From: Belliella alkalica
Lineage (GTDB): Bacteria; Bacteroidota; Bacteroidia; Cytophagales; Cyclobacteriaceae
Direction: 5' to 3'
Assembly: GCF_022549785.1 (NCBI RefSeq)
Contig: NZ_JAKZGO010000021.1
Location: forward strand, 1-61,775
Length of the DNA stretch: 61,775 bases
In this document: in pieces, positions 49,401 through 56,931 of the stretch
How the letters are laid out: each line of letters starts with the position of its first letter
Numbering within the stretch: the stretch's first letter is position 1
Made by a program: the position numbers and the translations under genes
The notes under the pieces: model-generated
Told to the model about the DNA's origin: nothing
Seen by the model: only the letters and a program-made list of their open reading frames with translations
The model's database searches: none

Positions 49401-49652
49401 GATTTGAAAATTGGAAAAACAGTTGGTATGCCAACTCCAGGAACTTGCTCTTTTGCAGGTTGGGAAGCGCTTCCTGACGGAACCCGCTGGGGAATAGTGC
49501 CAGTTTCTGCCAAAAACAAAGCTGGAGAATGGATGGAAAACAACGAGACCAAGCCACAGTTCCAAGTGAAAAACATGCCTGGAAAGATTGATAAGGGTAT
49601 AGATGAACAACTGGAAAAAGCTGTTGAAGAATTGCTTAAAGATGTAGAGTAA
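46416..49652 (+). CDS. tricorn-like S41 peptidase
   Basis: This 1,078-residue secreted protein has a signal peptide (ICLSVLLTGVFGLSMAQ, cut near residue 22). A long WD40/tricorn-type beta-propeller region covers about 25-690, with repeats such as YPTISPDGSKVAF and APDGKSIVYSSERDGKW. A highly charged linker (DKKDEKKDDKKDDKK, about 573-587) interrupts the propeller. A PDZ domain (about 790-870) and the S41 catalytic domain follow: VDTRFNGGGDLV and the nucleophile region NYSDGHCFACGY (serine near 989), then TCSFAGWE. It probably degrades peptides in the periplasm or outside. Its C-terminus ends in a helical tail. Confidence 0.9.
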   Translation: MKLRKICLSVLLTGVFGLSMAQEAPKWLRYPTISPDGSKVAFTYKGDLFTIPTTGGKATQITFHEAHDFMPVWSKDSEKIAFASDRYGNFDVFIMDAAGGAASRLTYHSNDEMPYSFSSDGESVIFGGVRQDLAEHRQYPTGSQPELYKVPVKGGRVDQIWTIPAEYVKVSADGKKMIYHDKKGGENEWRKKHQSAITRDIWIYDTETNSHKMLTTFGGEDRNPVFGPGEKEIYYLSEEGGSYNVFKMDVENPSQKKSLTDLKDFPVRFLSIADNGQMCFSYDGELYLLKEGGSPEKIKVEIKTQSISNPDSYIAINGGVREMSISPDGKEIAFIARGEVFVTSVDGSLTKRITKTPEQERFVQFAPDGKSIVYSSERDGKWSIFRVKRSREKEEPFFYASTLVEEEKLVSNEFDNYQPSISPDGKKLAYIESRKKLKVMDLASKETVTLMNEDQLMHMRDGDQYFTWSPDSKWLLAEYSPTMANGEIVLLDASGKKPMENLTQSGYGDRNPKFVNGGKQMLWFSNRDGLKSFATSGGSQNDVYTMFFTKEAFEKFSLSKEDFDLMKEVEKSNKGESDKKDEKKDDKKDDKKVEDIKIDLEDIRERKAKLTIHSASLGDAVLDKDAEKLYYLARFEKGMNLWSTDLRTKETKMELKLDGGGGSLEWDKEMKNLYLLSGGSISKITSNGTKREAIKIAGEMNMDTEAERAHAFEHIKIRTKGAFYTPDMHGVDWDSLTASYEKYLPHIGNGYEFAEMLSELIGELNVSHAGARYSRNVPQSDATASLGIFMDYSHKEDGIKIAEIIKGSPLDKSNLDVKAGMIIEKIDGETISIDKDVAQYFNRKADKFTLLEVLDPASGKRQQITVKPISIGEEGRLLYTRWVKKNQEEVEKMSDGKLGYVHIPGMSDGPYRTTYEEMMGKYHDKEGVIVDTRFNGGGDLVADLAMFFTGDKFITYATEERDLGYEPTFRWTKPTLAMFNESNYSDGHCFACGYTDLKIGKTVGMPTPGTCSFAGWEALPDGTRWGIVPVSAKNKAGEWMENNETKPQFQVKNMPGKIDKGIDEQLEKAVEELLKDVE

Positions 49653-49759
49653 TTAAAATAAAATTTAGGCCTTTTGGATATCGAAATCGCGTTTCTTTCT
49701 TGATTGGTAAATAATCAAAGTTTGCCCATTTTGACAACCAATTCCAATAGCCAATTAGT

Positions 49760-49791
49760 AAAAAAGCCTGACATTTTTGTCAGGCTTTTTT
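49760..49791. terminator. terminator of the tricorn-like gene (bidirectional)
   Basis: AAAAAAGCCTGACA (49760-49773) and TGTCAGGCTTTTTT (49778-49791) pair perfectly around TTTT. It can end transcripts on both strands. Confidence 0.9.
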
Positions 49792-49805
49792 ACTATGATC
49801 ATCTA

Positions 49806-49855
49806 CTTTCTTTCAGGTAGCCAAAAACAGAATGGCAGCTGAAACGATTCTGAAA
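49806..49855. repeat. half-copy of the structured repeat (hairpin 1 only)
   Basis: CTTTCTTTCAGGTAGCCAAA and the following bases resemble the first 50 bases of copy B. Its outer arms are TTTCAG and CTGAAA where copy B has TTGAAA and TTTCAA; its inner arms are GCCA and TGGC. The pairing is kept while the sequence differs. Confidence 0.45.
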
Positions 49856-49892
49856 TATTTCCTTTAACTCAGAACCATGTCATATTAAGACC

Positions 49893-50351
49893 CTACTCTT
49901 TGTTTAGCTGATATTTTTCGGCTAACTCACCTTCGATTCTATTCCCTTCCATATCAAGATGAAACAGAATGTTTTCTCCTACGAAGTACTGATTTGGTTC
50001 TTCTTCTTCGTTTAGTGTTATCGTGTTTCCACCTTCATTCCAAGAGAAAGTTCCAGATGTTTCGATTACTTCTTGATCATCTTTACCAAGATAAATGACT
50101 TTTTTAGTATAAGAATTTCCACTTCCTAGCTCAACTGTGGTCTGAATACCTTCACAATCTGCACAAGGTAAAACACCTTTATAGATTCCCATGTAATCCA
50201 AAGAATTCAAAGCTGTGTGATGCTCAACAAATTCTTCCGATTCAAATACTTCATCATCGACAACCAAGTCGTCAGACTGATTGGATTTTTGACAGCTTGC
50301 CATCACAATTAAAAAAGATAAAGACAAGGCAATTTTCAAGTTTTTAAACAT
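49893..50351 (-). CDS. NlpE-like copper-resistance lipoprotein
   Basis: This 152-residue lipoprotein has a lipobox (SFLIVMASC, Cys20) and an NlpE-N domain: YMGIYKGVLPCADCEGIQTT (about 53-72, with the CxxC motif), GNSYTKKVIYLG, and a closing strand NRIEGELAEKYQL. NlpE proteins sense surface or copper stress through an envelope kinase in enteric bacteria; here only the domain and the CxxC can be seen. An acidic linker (about 26-45) follows the lipid anchor. It is monocistronic, convergent with the tricorn-like gene. Confidence 0.83.
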   Translation of the reverse strand: MFKNLKIALSLSFLIVMASCQKSNQSDDLVVDDEVFESEEFVEHHTALNSLDYMGIYKGVLPCADCEGIQTTVELGSGNSYTKKVIYLGKDDQEVIETSGTFSWNEGGNTITLNEEEEPNQYFVGENILFHLDMEGNRIEGELAEKYQLNKE

Positions 50352-50553
50352 AAGCGTTAGGATTTTTTCTGTAAAAATAACATAAATATTACAATCGGTA
50401 AAATAATGGATAAACTACTGCAAAAATGAAAGAAAAACGGATCGGTTTCTGAATTGTTTTTTTCAGAAGAGATTGAAAATAGCCTTTCAAATCTGTTTTT
50501 AAACCAATTAAATAAACAATTATAGTTGTGATTGGGTATTTGATTAGCGGTTT

Positions 50554-50569
50554 GCTTGTGGACACAAGC
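50554..50569. promoter_or_regulatory. short palindrome upstream of the barrel gene
   Basis: GCTTGTG and CACAAGC flank GA, 75-90 bases before the ATG at 50643. It could be an operator; no partner regulator is visible. Confidence 0.3.
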
Positions 50570-50642
50570 AGGTCTAATTTTATATTTCTTTTGTCAAGTA
50601 AAGTTTCTGACTAGAATCAATCAATCTAACCTATTATAAATA

Positions 50643-53420
50643 ATGAATCGTGTAATTATTCTTTTTATCTTTTTTATGTGTTTCGTTCATGCTGCCTATT
50701 CACAATCTGAAATTACAGGAAGGGTAGTGGATAAGGTCACCAAGGAGTCTTTGCCAGGAGCCTATGTATTTATAAAAACAGAATTTGGGGAAACTATCTC
50801 TTCGACTTTTACCGATGGTAGTGGAAAGTTCTCCTACAAGAGGCCTACAATAAACACTTACAATATTGAAGTTACCTTCATTGGTTTTTCGAAATTCGTC
50901 AAAACAGTTGAGAATTTCGATGGGAATAATATTGGTGATATAGAAATTTCTGAAGATGGACAACTTTTGGAGACATTTGAAATAAAAGCACAGGTTCTGA
51001 CAGGTGAAGTAAAAGGTGACACGATTGCATTCAATGCAAATGCTTTCAAAACACGTCCACAAGCAAATGCAGATGATTTGATCAGCAAAATGCCAGGTGT
51101 GGTCATGCGTGGCGGAACGATTGAAGTGCAGGGAGAAGTCGTTGGGAGAGTTTTAGTAGATGGAGAGCCATTCTTCGGTGACAATCCCGCAATGGCAATG
51201 GCAAACATTCCTGTGGAAATCATAGATAAAATCGAGTTTTTGGATCAAAGAAGTGATCAAGCCGTACTTACTGGTTTTGATGATGGGAATACCACAAAGA
51301 CAATTAATATTATCACTAAAAAGGAAGTAAAGTCTGGAATGTTTGGAAGAATTTCGGGTGGTTATGGAACTGACAACAACTATTTGGCTTCTGCATCTTT
51401 GAATTTTTTCAATGGAACTCGAAGAACAACTGTTCTTGGCTTGACCAATAATATCAACCAACAAAATTTCTCTTCTGACGATCTTTCAGGAGCTTTGGGA
51501 GAAGGTGGCGGTCAAGCCGGTGGTGGCGGTAGAGGTGGAGGAGGCAATAATGCACTTCAAACCAGAGAGAGAGATGGGATTACCATTACCAATGCAGTTG
51601 GTTTGAATTTTTCAGACAAATTTGATCAAGGAAAAGCTAAAATCACAGGGTCGTATTTTTTCAATGATAACAGAAATGTTCTCAACAGGTCTTCATCAAG
51701 AACCTATATTTTGCCAAGTGATAGCTTGCAGTTGTATAATGAAGAAACTAGGAATATCAGAGAATCCAAAAGGCATCGATTGGATCTACGACTTGATTAC
51801 AATATTTCTGAACGATCAGCCATAATTTGGAGACCAAGATTGACTTATGCTGTAAGTGAAAATAGAAATGAAACTTTTGCACAAAATCTTTTTGACCAAA
51901 ATACTCCAATTAATGATGTCGAAAACATTACTGTAGGAGATAACAAATGGATGAGTTTCGATAATGATTTTACCTATAGATACAAATTTGGAAAAGATGG
52001 AAGAGTAATATCTACAAATGTCACCTCGAGGTTTAATGAAAATGAAAGGAATTCAAGGCTGACATCAGTAAATACAGATTATGGCACTTCACTTGTCGAT
52101 AGTTTGATTCAGAACTCATTCAGTAATTCCAACAGTTTTAATTATCGAGTTGGGATAGATTATAATGAACCATTGACAGCAAATTCGCAACTGAGATTTG
52201 AATATAGAATTGGAAATGATCTTGGAAAAACCGATCAAGAAGTCTTACAGAGAGAAGCTGAATCGACACAATTTGTATTGGACAGTGCGCTTTCCAATCA
52301 ATTTGAAAATAGATATCTTCAACAGCAGAGTGGAGTTGGGTACAGGTTCAATAATGAAAAGTGGAGGATCTTTACTTCTATAGACTATGAAGTTTCAAAA
52401 CTTAACAGTGATAGAATCTTCCCTGGATTTGAAAATACGCAAAGAACATTTGAAAACTGGATCCCAAGAGCTGTTATCAATTACAACTTGACCGAACAAA
52501 CGAACATCAGGTTGGATTTTAGGACTAGTACAGATGCGCCATCAATCAGGCAATTACAGTCTTTGATAGATAATAGAAATCCTATTCAGATTTTTGCAGG
52601 TAATCCAGATTTGGTTCAGGAATATCAACAGAGATTGTTTGCAAGGATCAGGAGAGTCAATCCTGAGACTTCTAGATCTTTCTTTATGTTTGTATCAGGG
52701 TCAAGGAGGAATAATTATCTGGGTAACTCAACTTTCATAGCTAGCCGAGACACTTTGATCAATGGAGAAGTTTTACTCAGACAAGGTGGGCAATTCAATA
52801 AACCGATCAATTTGGATGGTTTTTGGGATGCGAGATCTTATATGTCTTTTGGATTCCCGGTGTCATTCATCAAAAGTAATATCAATTTAAGTACAAGGGC
52901 TAATTATTCCAATCGCCCTGGAGTGATCAATGATCGATTGAATATCAACAAAAATACCACATTTGGTCAAGGAATAGGAATAAGTAGTAATATCAGTGAA
53001 AGGATTGATTTTAATTTCAATACTGAGGGAAATTACAATTTGGTGAGAAGTAGTTTGCAGGAAAATTTAAATAACAACTTTTACACCCAAAACACCAGAA
53101 TAGATTTCTATTGGCAGTTTCTTGGAGGCTTATTCATCAGTACCAACATCAATAATCAGATTTATTCAGGTTTGGGGGAAGCTTTTGATAGGTCAATATG
53201 GCTGATGAATGCAGATATTGGATATCGTTTTGGGGCTAAGGAAAAATTGGAAACAAAATTGACCATTTTTGATTTATTGAATCAAAACACGAGCATTGCT
53301 AGAAATGTGACAGATGTATTTATTCAAGATGAAAGAACACAGGTTTTGACTCAGTTCTTTATGTTAAGCTTGACATATAATCTAAGGAGTTTCTCAGGAG
53401 CTCGGCCTTCGCAGGATTAA
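50643..53420 (+). CDS. outer-membrane beta-barrel protein with carboxypeptidase-like domain
   Basis: This 925-residue protein has a signal peptide (LFIFFMCFVHAAYSQ, cut near residue 21). An N-terminal carboxypeptidase-regulatory-like domain (EITGRVVDKVTKESLPGAYV, about 23-42, to about 110) comes first. A plug-like segment follows (KTRPQANADDLISKMPGVVM, about 137-156; VGRVLVDGEPFFGDNP), then a large beta-barrel to the C-terminus (RSFSGARPSQD). It resembles the OMP_b-brl_3 type TonB-dependent-receptor relatives of Bacteroidota. A Gly/Arg-rich stretch (GGGGRGGGGNN, about 294-304) lies in the early barrel. No SusD partner follows, so the ligand is unknown. Confidence 0.87.
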   Translation: MNRVIILFIFFMCFVHAAYSQSEITGRVVDKVTKESLPGAYVFIKTEFGETISSTFTDGSGKFSYKRPTINTYNIEVTFIGFSKFVKTVENFDGNNIGDIEISEDGQLLETFEIKAQVLTGEVKGDTIAFNANAFKTRPQANADDLISKMPGVVMRGGTIEVQGEVVGRVLVDGEPFFGDNPAMAMANIPVEIIDKIEFLDQRSDQAVLTGFDDGNTTKTINIITKKEVKSGMFGRISGGYGTDNNYLASASLNFFNGTRRTTVLGLTNNINQQNFSSDDLSGALGEGGGQAGGGGRGGGGNNALQTRERDGITITNAVGLNFSDKFDQGKAKITGSYFFNDNRNVLNRSSSRTYILPSDSLQLYNEETRNIRESKRHRLDLRLDYNISERSAIIWRPRLTYAVSENRNETFAQNLFDQNTPINDVENITVGDNKWMSFDNDFTYRYKFGKDGRVISTNVTSRFNENERNSRLTSVNTDYGTSLVDSLIQNSFSNSNSFNYRVGIDYNEPLTANSQLRFEYRIGNDLGKTDQEVLQREAESTQFVLDSALSNQFENRYLQQQSGVGYRFNNEKWRIFTSIDYEVSKLNSDRIFPGFENTQRTFENWIPRAVINYNLTEQTNIRLDFRTSTDAPSIRQLQSLIDNRNPIQIFAGNPDLVQEYQQRLFARIRRVNPETSRSFFMFVSGSRRNNYLGNSTFIASRDTLINGEVLLRQGGQFNKPINLDGFWDARSYMSFGFPVSFIKSNINLSTRANYSNRPGVINDRLNINKNTTFGQGIGISSNISERIDFNFNTEGNYNLVRSSLQENLNNNFYTQNTRIDFYWQFLGGLFISTNINNQIYSGLGEAFDRSIWLMNADIGYRFGAKEKLETKLTIFDLLNQNTSIARNVTDVFIQDERTQVLTQFFMLSLTYNLRSFSGARPSQD

Positions 53421-53443
53421 AGATCAATAAAAAAATTAAAATC

Positions 53444-53473
53444 AAGCCATTCCTATCTTACAGGGAATGGCTT
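53444..53473. terminator. hairpin at the convergent ends of the barrel and 53453 genes
   Basis: AAGCCATTCC (53444-53453) pairs with GGAATGGCTT (53464-53473) and overlaps the last codons of the minus-strand gene. T-rich sequence follows on the minus strand, and TTTTTT at 53479 follows on the plus strand. Confidence 0.7.
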
Positions 53474-53884
53474 TGTGATTTTTTCTCGAACCATTTCTTT
53501 GAGAGATTCACCTGTGAGAATCAATGTAGCAAAGAAAAGGAGGATATCTTTGATAATGTGAAGAAAAATCATGCTGAAAGGAATTTTTTCGCTTATTTCA
53601 AGATAACCCAAGTAAACCACAGTAATCAAAAAAAGCAAGGCAGCAACTCCACCTCCAATCGCGCCAATTTTTGGGAATTTGAAATGTAATAAAAGCATTG
53701 AAGATGTTCCTACTACCAAAAGCAGTAGAATTACTGTTTGGATGAGGTCTTCACCTCCCACAAATCCATTGTTGAAGTTAAGTGTACCAATGAAAAGGAA
53801 GTAAGCAATCATTCCAAATCGGAGTAAGATTTTTCCTGTTTTTTCGATTTTGAGGATGTTGTCTATCATATTTTTGTTTACCAA
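53453..53884 (-). CDS. four-helix membrane protein, possibly DUF417-like
   Basis: This 143-residue protein has four hydrophobic helices (about 20-38, 47-66, 74-93, 108-125). The segments FLFIGTLNFNNGFVGGEDLI and IIKDILLFFATLILTGESL recall the DUF417/YkgB family, in which a first helix followed by a conserved polar loop and a last KD-containing helix are typical. The match is loose, so I leave it uncertain. It overlaps the GNAT gene by seven bases and lies in an operon with it. The function is unknown. Confidence 0.5.
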   Translation of the reverse strand: MVNKNMIDNILKIEKTGKILLRFGMIAYFLFIGTLNFNNGFVGGEDLIQTVILLLLVVGTSSMLLLHFKFPKIGAIGGGVAALLFLITVVYLGYLEISEKIPFSMIFLHIIKDILLFFATLILTGESLKEMVREKITKPFPVR

Positions 53885-54441
53885 TTATTTTCTCGTTTGA
53901 CATGTGGCCATTCGGATTTTAAAATACTAAAATAAACTGTATCTCTTCTTCTTCCATTTGTCATTAGCATGTGACTTCTCAATACTCCTTCTTCAATTGC
54001 ACTGATGTTCTTCAAAGCGGATCTTGATTGTGAATTCAAAACATCAGTTTTGAATTCAACTCTTTCCATACCTAAGATTTCAAAAGCATATATCAACATC
54101 AACTGTTTCACTTTTGTGTTTATACCGATACCTTGAAAATCCTTTCCTAACCATGTCCAGCCAATTTCAATTCTTTTGTCTAGTGCATAAAGATTGCCAA
54201 AGGCTGTGGTTCCAACTATTTTGTCATTTTTTTTGTCTATGATTACAAATTGTAAGCGCTTTTGATCGAATGCAGGCTCCAACCATAATTGAAAATCTAA
54301 TGGATTGGAAAGATCATGTGTGAAGAATCTCCACATTCCGGGGTTATTCGTCAACAAACTAAGTTTTTCAATATCAGATAATTGAATAGGTCTGAGTTTT
54401 ATATTTTCATTTTCTAGAATTAAATCAAAATTTATATCCAT
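53878..54441 (-). CDS. GNAT N-acetyltransferase, RimJ/RimL type
   Basis: This 187-residue protein fits the RimJ/RimL/RimI-like acetyltransferases: an N-terminal strand with NENIKLRPIQLSDIEKLSLL (about 11-30), KIVGTTAFGN (about 74-83), the acetyl-CoA loop region WTWLGKDFQGIGINTKVKQL (about 95-114) and RVEFKTDVLNSQSRSALKNI (about 131-150). It transfers acetyl from acetyl-CoA to an N-terminus or small amine; the target is not known. It lies between the overlapping membrane-protein gene and the aminotransferase (five-base gap), all on the minus strand. Confidence 0.85.
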   Translation of the reverse strand: MDINFDLILENENIKLRPIQLSDIEKLSLLTNNPGMWRFFTHDLSNPLDFQLWLEPAFDQKRLQFVIIDKKNDKIVGTTAFGNLYALDKRIEIGWTWLGKDFQGIGINTKVKQLMLIYAFEILGMERVEFKTDVLNSQSRSALKNISAIEEGVLRSHMLMTNGRRRDTVYFSILKSEWPHVKRENNW

Positions 54442-54446
54442 GACTT

Positions 54447-55571
54447 TTATGAATAGAGTTCTGTTAATACCTGATTGAAGTATTGAACTTCTTCAAGCGT
54501 GCCGGTACTAATTCTACACCAATCGTTGAATGGAGGAAATGGACGTCCAATAACTATCCCTTTGTCCCGCATTTTTTCACCCAAAATCTGAACATCTTGC
54601 TTGGCATGAAAAAACACAAAATTAGCCTGTGATGGAAGATAGCTTAATCCTAAATTCGACAAAGTATTCTCAATTGAATTTCTAGCTTCTAAATTTTTTT
54701 GTAAACTGAATTTATAAAATTCATTGTCTGCTAAAGCTGCTTTTCCTGCCTCTATGGCCATAATATTTGTATTTGCCACCATTCTTTCTGACAATTCTGC
54801 GGCTATTTCTGGTTTGGCAACCAAATAGCCTACCCTTATTCCAGCCAAGCCATATACCTTTGAAAGTGTTTTTGAAACAATAACATTTTTTCCTTGCTTT
54901 ACCAGTTCTACCATAGAAGGGTATTTAGCATCTTCTATATAATCATAGTATGCTTCGTCACTGAATACCATTGTTTTATTACATACTGAATTGCAAAAGT
55001 CCATAACTTGATTTGCGGGTAAAAGTTTACCTGTTGGATTGTTTGGATTACATAGAAAAATGAGCTTCGTGTTGGAATTGATTCTTTTTTCCATTTCCTC
55101 AACATCAAAATTCATCTCTTTATCGAGAGGTACCCAATTGATTTTGGCGCCCCATACTTCTGCATAGGTCATCAATGATAAAAATGTCGGTAAACCGGAG
55201 ATTATTTCACCGCCTTTTCCCGCGTATGTGATTCCTGCGATTTTCAAACCTTCAGTTGAACCAGCAGTCAAGACGATATGGTCTGCTGGGACACCTTCTT
55301 TTTTTGCAATTTGTTCTTGAAGCGAATGATTATAGTACCAAGGGTACCTGCATGCCAAATCAAATGCTTTTTGCATCGCATCACGAACCTTCAAAGATGG
55401 TCCATACGGATTTTCATTTGATCCTAACCGAATTAAATCCTCAAGAGGTCTTGGATTGAAGTTTGCTTTTTCATAATCACTTAACCCAAACAAGCTAGTA
55501 GTTCCTGATAGTAATGCTAAACCACTAGTCAAACTTGTTTTTTTGAGCCACTGTCTACGTGTTACATTCAT
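54447..55571 (-). CDS. PLP aminotransferase of the HisC fold class with Tat signal
   Basis: This 374-residue protein starts MNVTRRQWLKKTSLTSGLAL, a twin-arginine signal of about 30 residues (RRQWLK, then hydrophobic residues to LFGL). The rest is a fold-type I aminotransferase like histidinol-phosphate aminotransferase: SNENPYGPSL (about 51-60), TAGSTEGLKIAG, FLCNPNNPTGK (about 172-182), FSDEAYYDY (about 203-211) and the Schiff-base lysine Lys238 in SKTLSKVYGLAGIRVGY. The C-terminal RISTGTLEEV supplies the substrate arginine. Export of a PLP enzyme suggests a periplasmic role; it need not make histidine, as no his genes are near. Confidence 0.83.
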   Translation of the reverse strand: MNVTRRQWLKKTSLTSGLALLSGTTSLFGLSDYEKANFNPRPLEDLIRLGSNENPYGPSLKVRDAMQKAFDLACRYPWYYNHSLQEQIAKKEGVPADHIVLTAGSTEGLKIAGITYAGKGGEIISGLPTFLSLMTYAEVWGAKINWVPLDKEMNFDVEEMEKRINSNTKLIFLCNPNNPTGKLLPANQVMDFCNSVCNKTMVFSDEAYYDYIEDAKYPSMVELVKQGKNVIVSKTLSKVYGLAGIRVGYLVAKPEIAAELSERMVANTNIMAIEAGKAALADNEFYKFSLQKNLEARNSIENTLSNLGLSYLPSQANFVFFHAKQDVQILGEKMRDKGIVIGRPFPPFNDWCRISTGTLEEVQYFNQVLTELYS

Positions 55572-55794
55572 AAAACTTGAGGTTTATTTTCTAAAAGTTA
55601 AGAATATCAAAATTTTATTCCTAATGAAATATTTAAAGCTTTTAGATGCTTTAAAGATATATAGTTAGTGGTACATTTTACCATTTTTATATTTAAAGAT
55701 AAAAAAGACTATTAAAAGTTATTAAAATAAAAATTATATTCTTAAATTTTAATAAAATGCACAATAAATAGCATAACCCTAAAGATAAATAGCC

Positions 55795-56586
55795 ATGAAA
55801 AAATCAGTTTTAACCCTATTTCTCGGATTATTCTTATTTGGAGTAGTCCTTGCGCAAGATTCAAGGTATCTCGTATTTGAGTTTATTAAAGTTGAAACTT
55901 CTCAGATGTATGAATTTATTGACTATAAAGGATTTATGGAAAAGGTCTACCAATCTGCTGTAGATGATAACAAAATATTAGGTTGGGATTTTTGGTCATT
56001 ACATTCAGGAAATGATACTGGAGAGTTTCAATATATAACGATTACCTATTATAAAGATCCTGTATCAATGATGAATGGATTGACAGAAGAAGATTTGTTG
56101 AAATATGCTAAGCTAGCAGACCCACAAATGAGCGATAATCAGATTAAAGAAAAATTTGATCAAGCTTTTGCCACACATGATCTTGCTCAGAGATCTTATA
56201 TGCAGCAAATTTCTAATACTAAGGATAATTTTAATATGAAAAAAGGAGTACTGGCTTCATTTGATCTTATGAAGGCAAGTGAAGGCAAGTTTCAAGATTA
56301 TGAAAACGCAGAAAAAGAAGTATTCATGCCAATCCATCAGGGAAGAATAGAGAAGGGATTAATGGGCAGTTGGACTTTACTACGTACAGCCTTACCGTTT
56401 GGTAGTGAGGCGAAGTCTACACATTTGACGATGAATATGTACTCAGATTACATGCAGTTTTTCAACGCAATGGAATACGAAGATTTGGAATCTACGGCTG
56501 AGCAAAGAGCTGCTGTGGAAAAAGGACTAAAATCCAGAGATCAAAAATGGGTTTACCTTGCTACCTTGGAAAGCACTGTCAGGTAG
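55795..56586 (+). CDS. secreted protein with two ferredoxin-like repeats, unknown
   Basis: This 263-residue protein has a signal peptide (LTLFLGLFLFGVVLAQ, cut near residue 21). The mature part seems to hold two related halves of about 110 residues: RYLVFEFIKVETSQMYEFID with LGWDFWSLHSG and QYITITYYKD, then GVLASFDLMKASEGKFQDYE with MGSWTLLRTALP and THLTMNMYSDYMQFF. The pattern (strand, long helix with charged face, W-containing strand, hydrophobic strand) recalls NIPSNAP/Dabb alpha-beta barrels, but I could not confirm a family. It is monocistronic with an AT-rich upstream spacer. Confidence 0.6.
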   Translation: MKKSVLTLFLGLFLFGVVLAQDSRYLVFEFIKVETSQMYEFIDYKGFMEKVYQSAVDDNKILGWDFWSLHSGNDTGEFQYITITYYKDPVSMMNGLTEEDLLKYAKLADPQMSDNQIKEKFDQAFATHDLAQRSYMQQISNTKDNFNMKKGVLASFDLMKASEGKFQDYENAEKEVFMPIHQGRIEKGLMGSWTLLRTALPFGSEAKSTHLTMNMYSDYMQFFNAMEYEDLESTAEQRAAVEKGLKSRDQKWVYLATLESTVR

Positions 56587-56931
56587 ATGTTTACCAAAGT
56601 CAAATTTTAATTGAACTATAGTGGCAAAATATTTAAACTTACTATTTTTTAAATATTTTCTTCTTTGTAAAACTAAGAAAGGATTGAACATCTTATTTAA
56701 ATAATGCGGGCGAGAAAAAAGATGAAACTTTAATCATTTTTTTCACCCGCATTTTTTTTTAGATTAAATCCGTGAACTTAATTCTTGTTTTATGGGTGTT
56801 TTTGCTTTCAAAGCAGAAACTTAATAAATCAACACCTTAAGATTTTTTTTGCTTTTATGGATAGTAGACAAATAACTGACTATGGATTTGTTCAATTACA
56901 TTTAAAGAATGATTGCTGATACCTATGATAC
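56587..56931. other. spacer of 345 bases between convergent genes
   Basis: It contains the terminator at 56703-56753 and otherwise AT-rich sequence without an ORF or RNA gene. Confidence 0.55.
56703..56753. terminator. terminator after the two-repeat secreted protein
   Basis: AATGCGGG (56703-56710) pairs with CCCGCATT (56746-56753), with A-rich and T-rich inner arms that also pair. A T-run follows on the plus strand. Confidence 0.75.

Noticed and set aside
55572-55794. structured RNA or riboswitch before the 55795 gene
   Set aside because: The sequence is AT-rich without stable stems or conserved motifs that I could identify.
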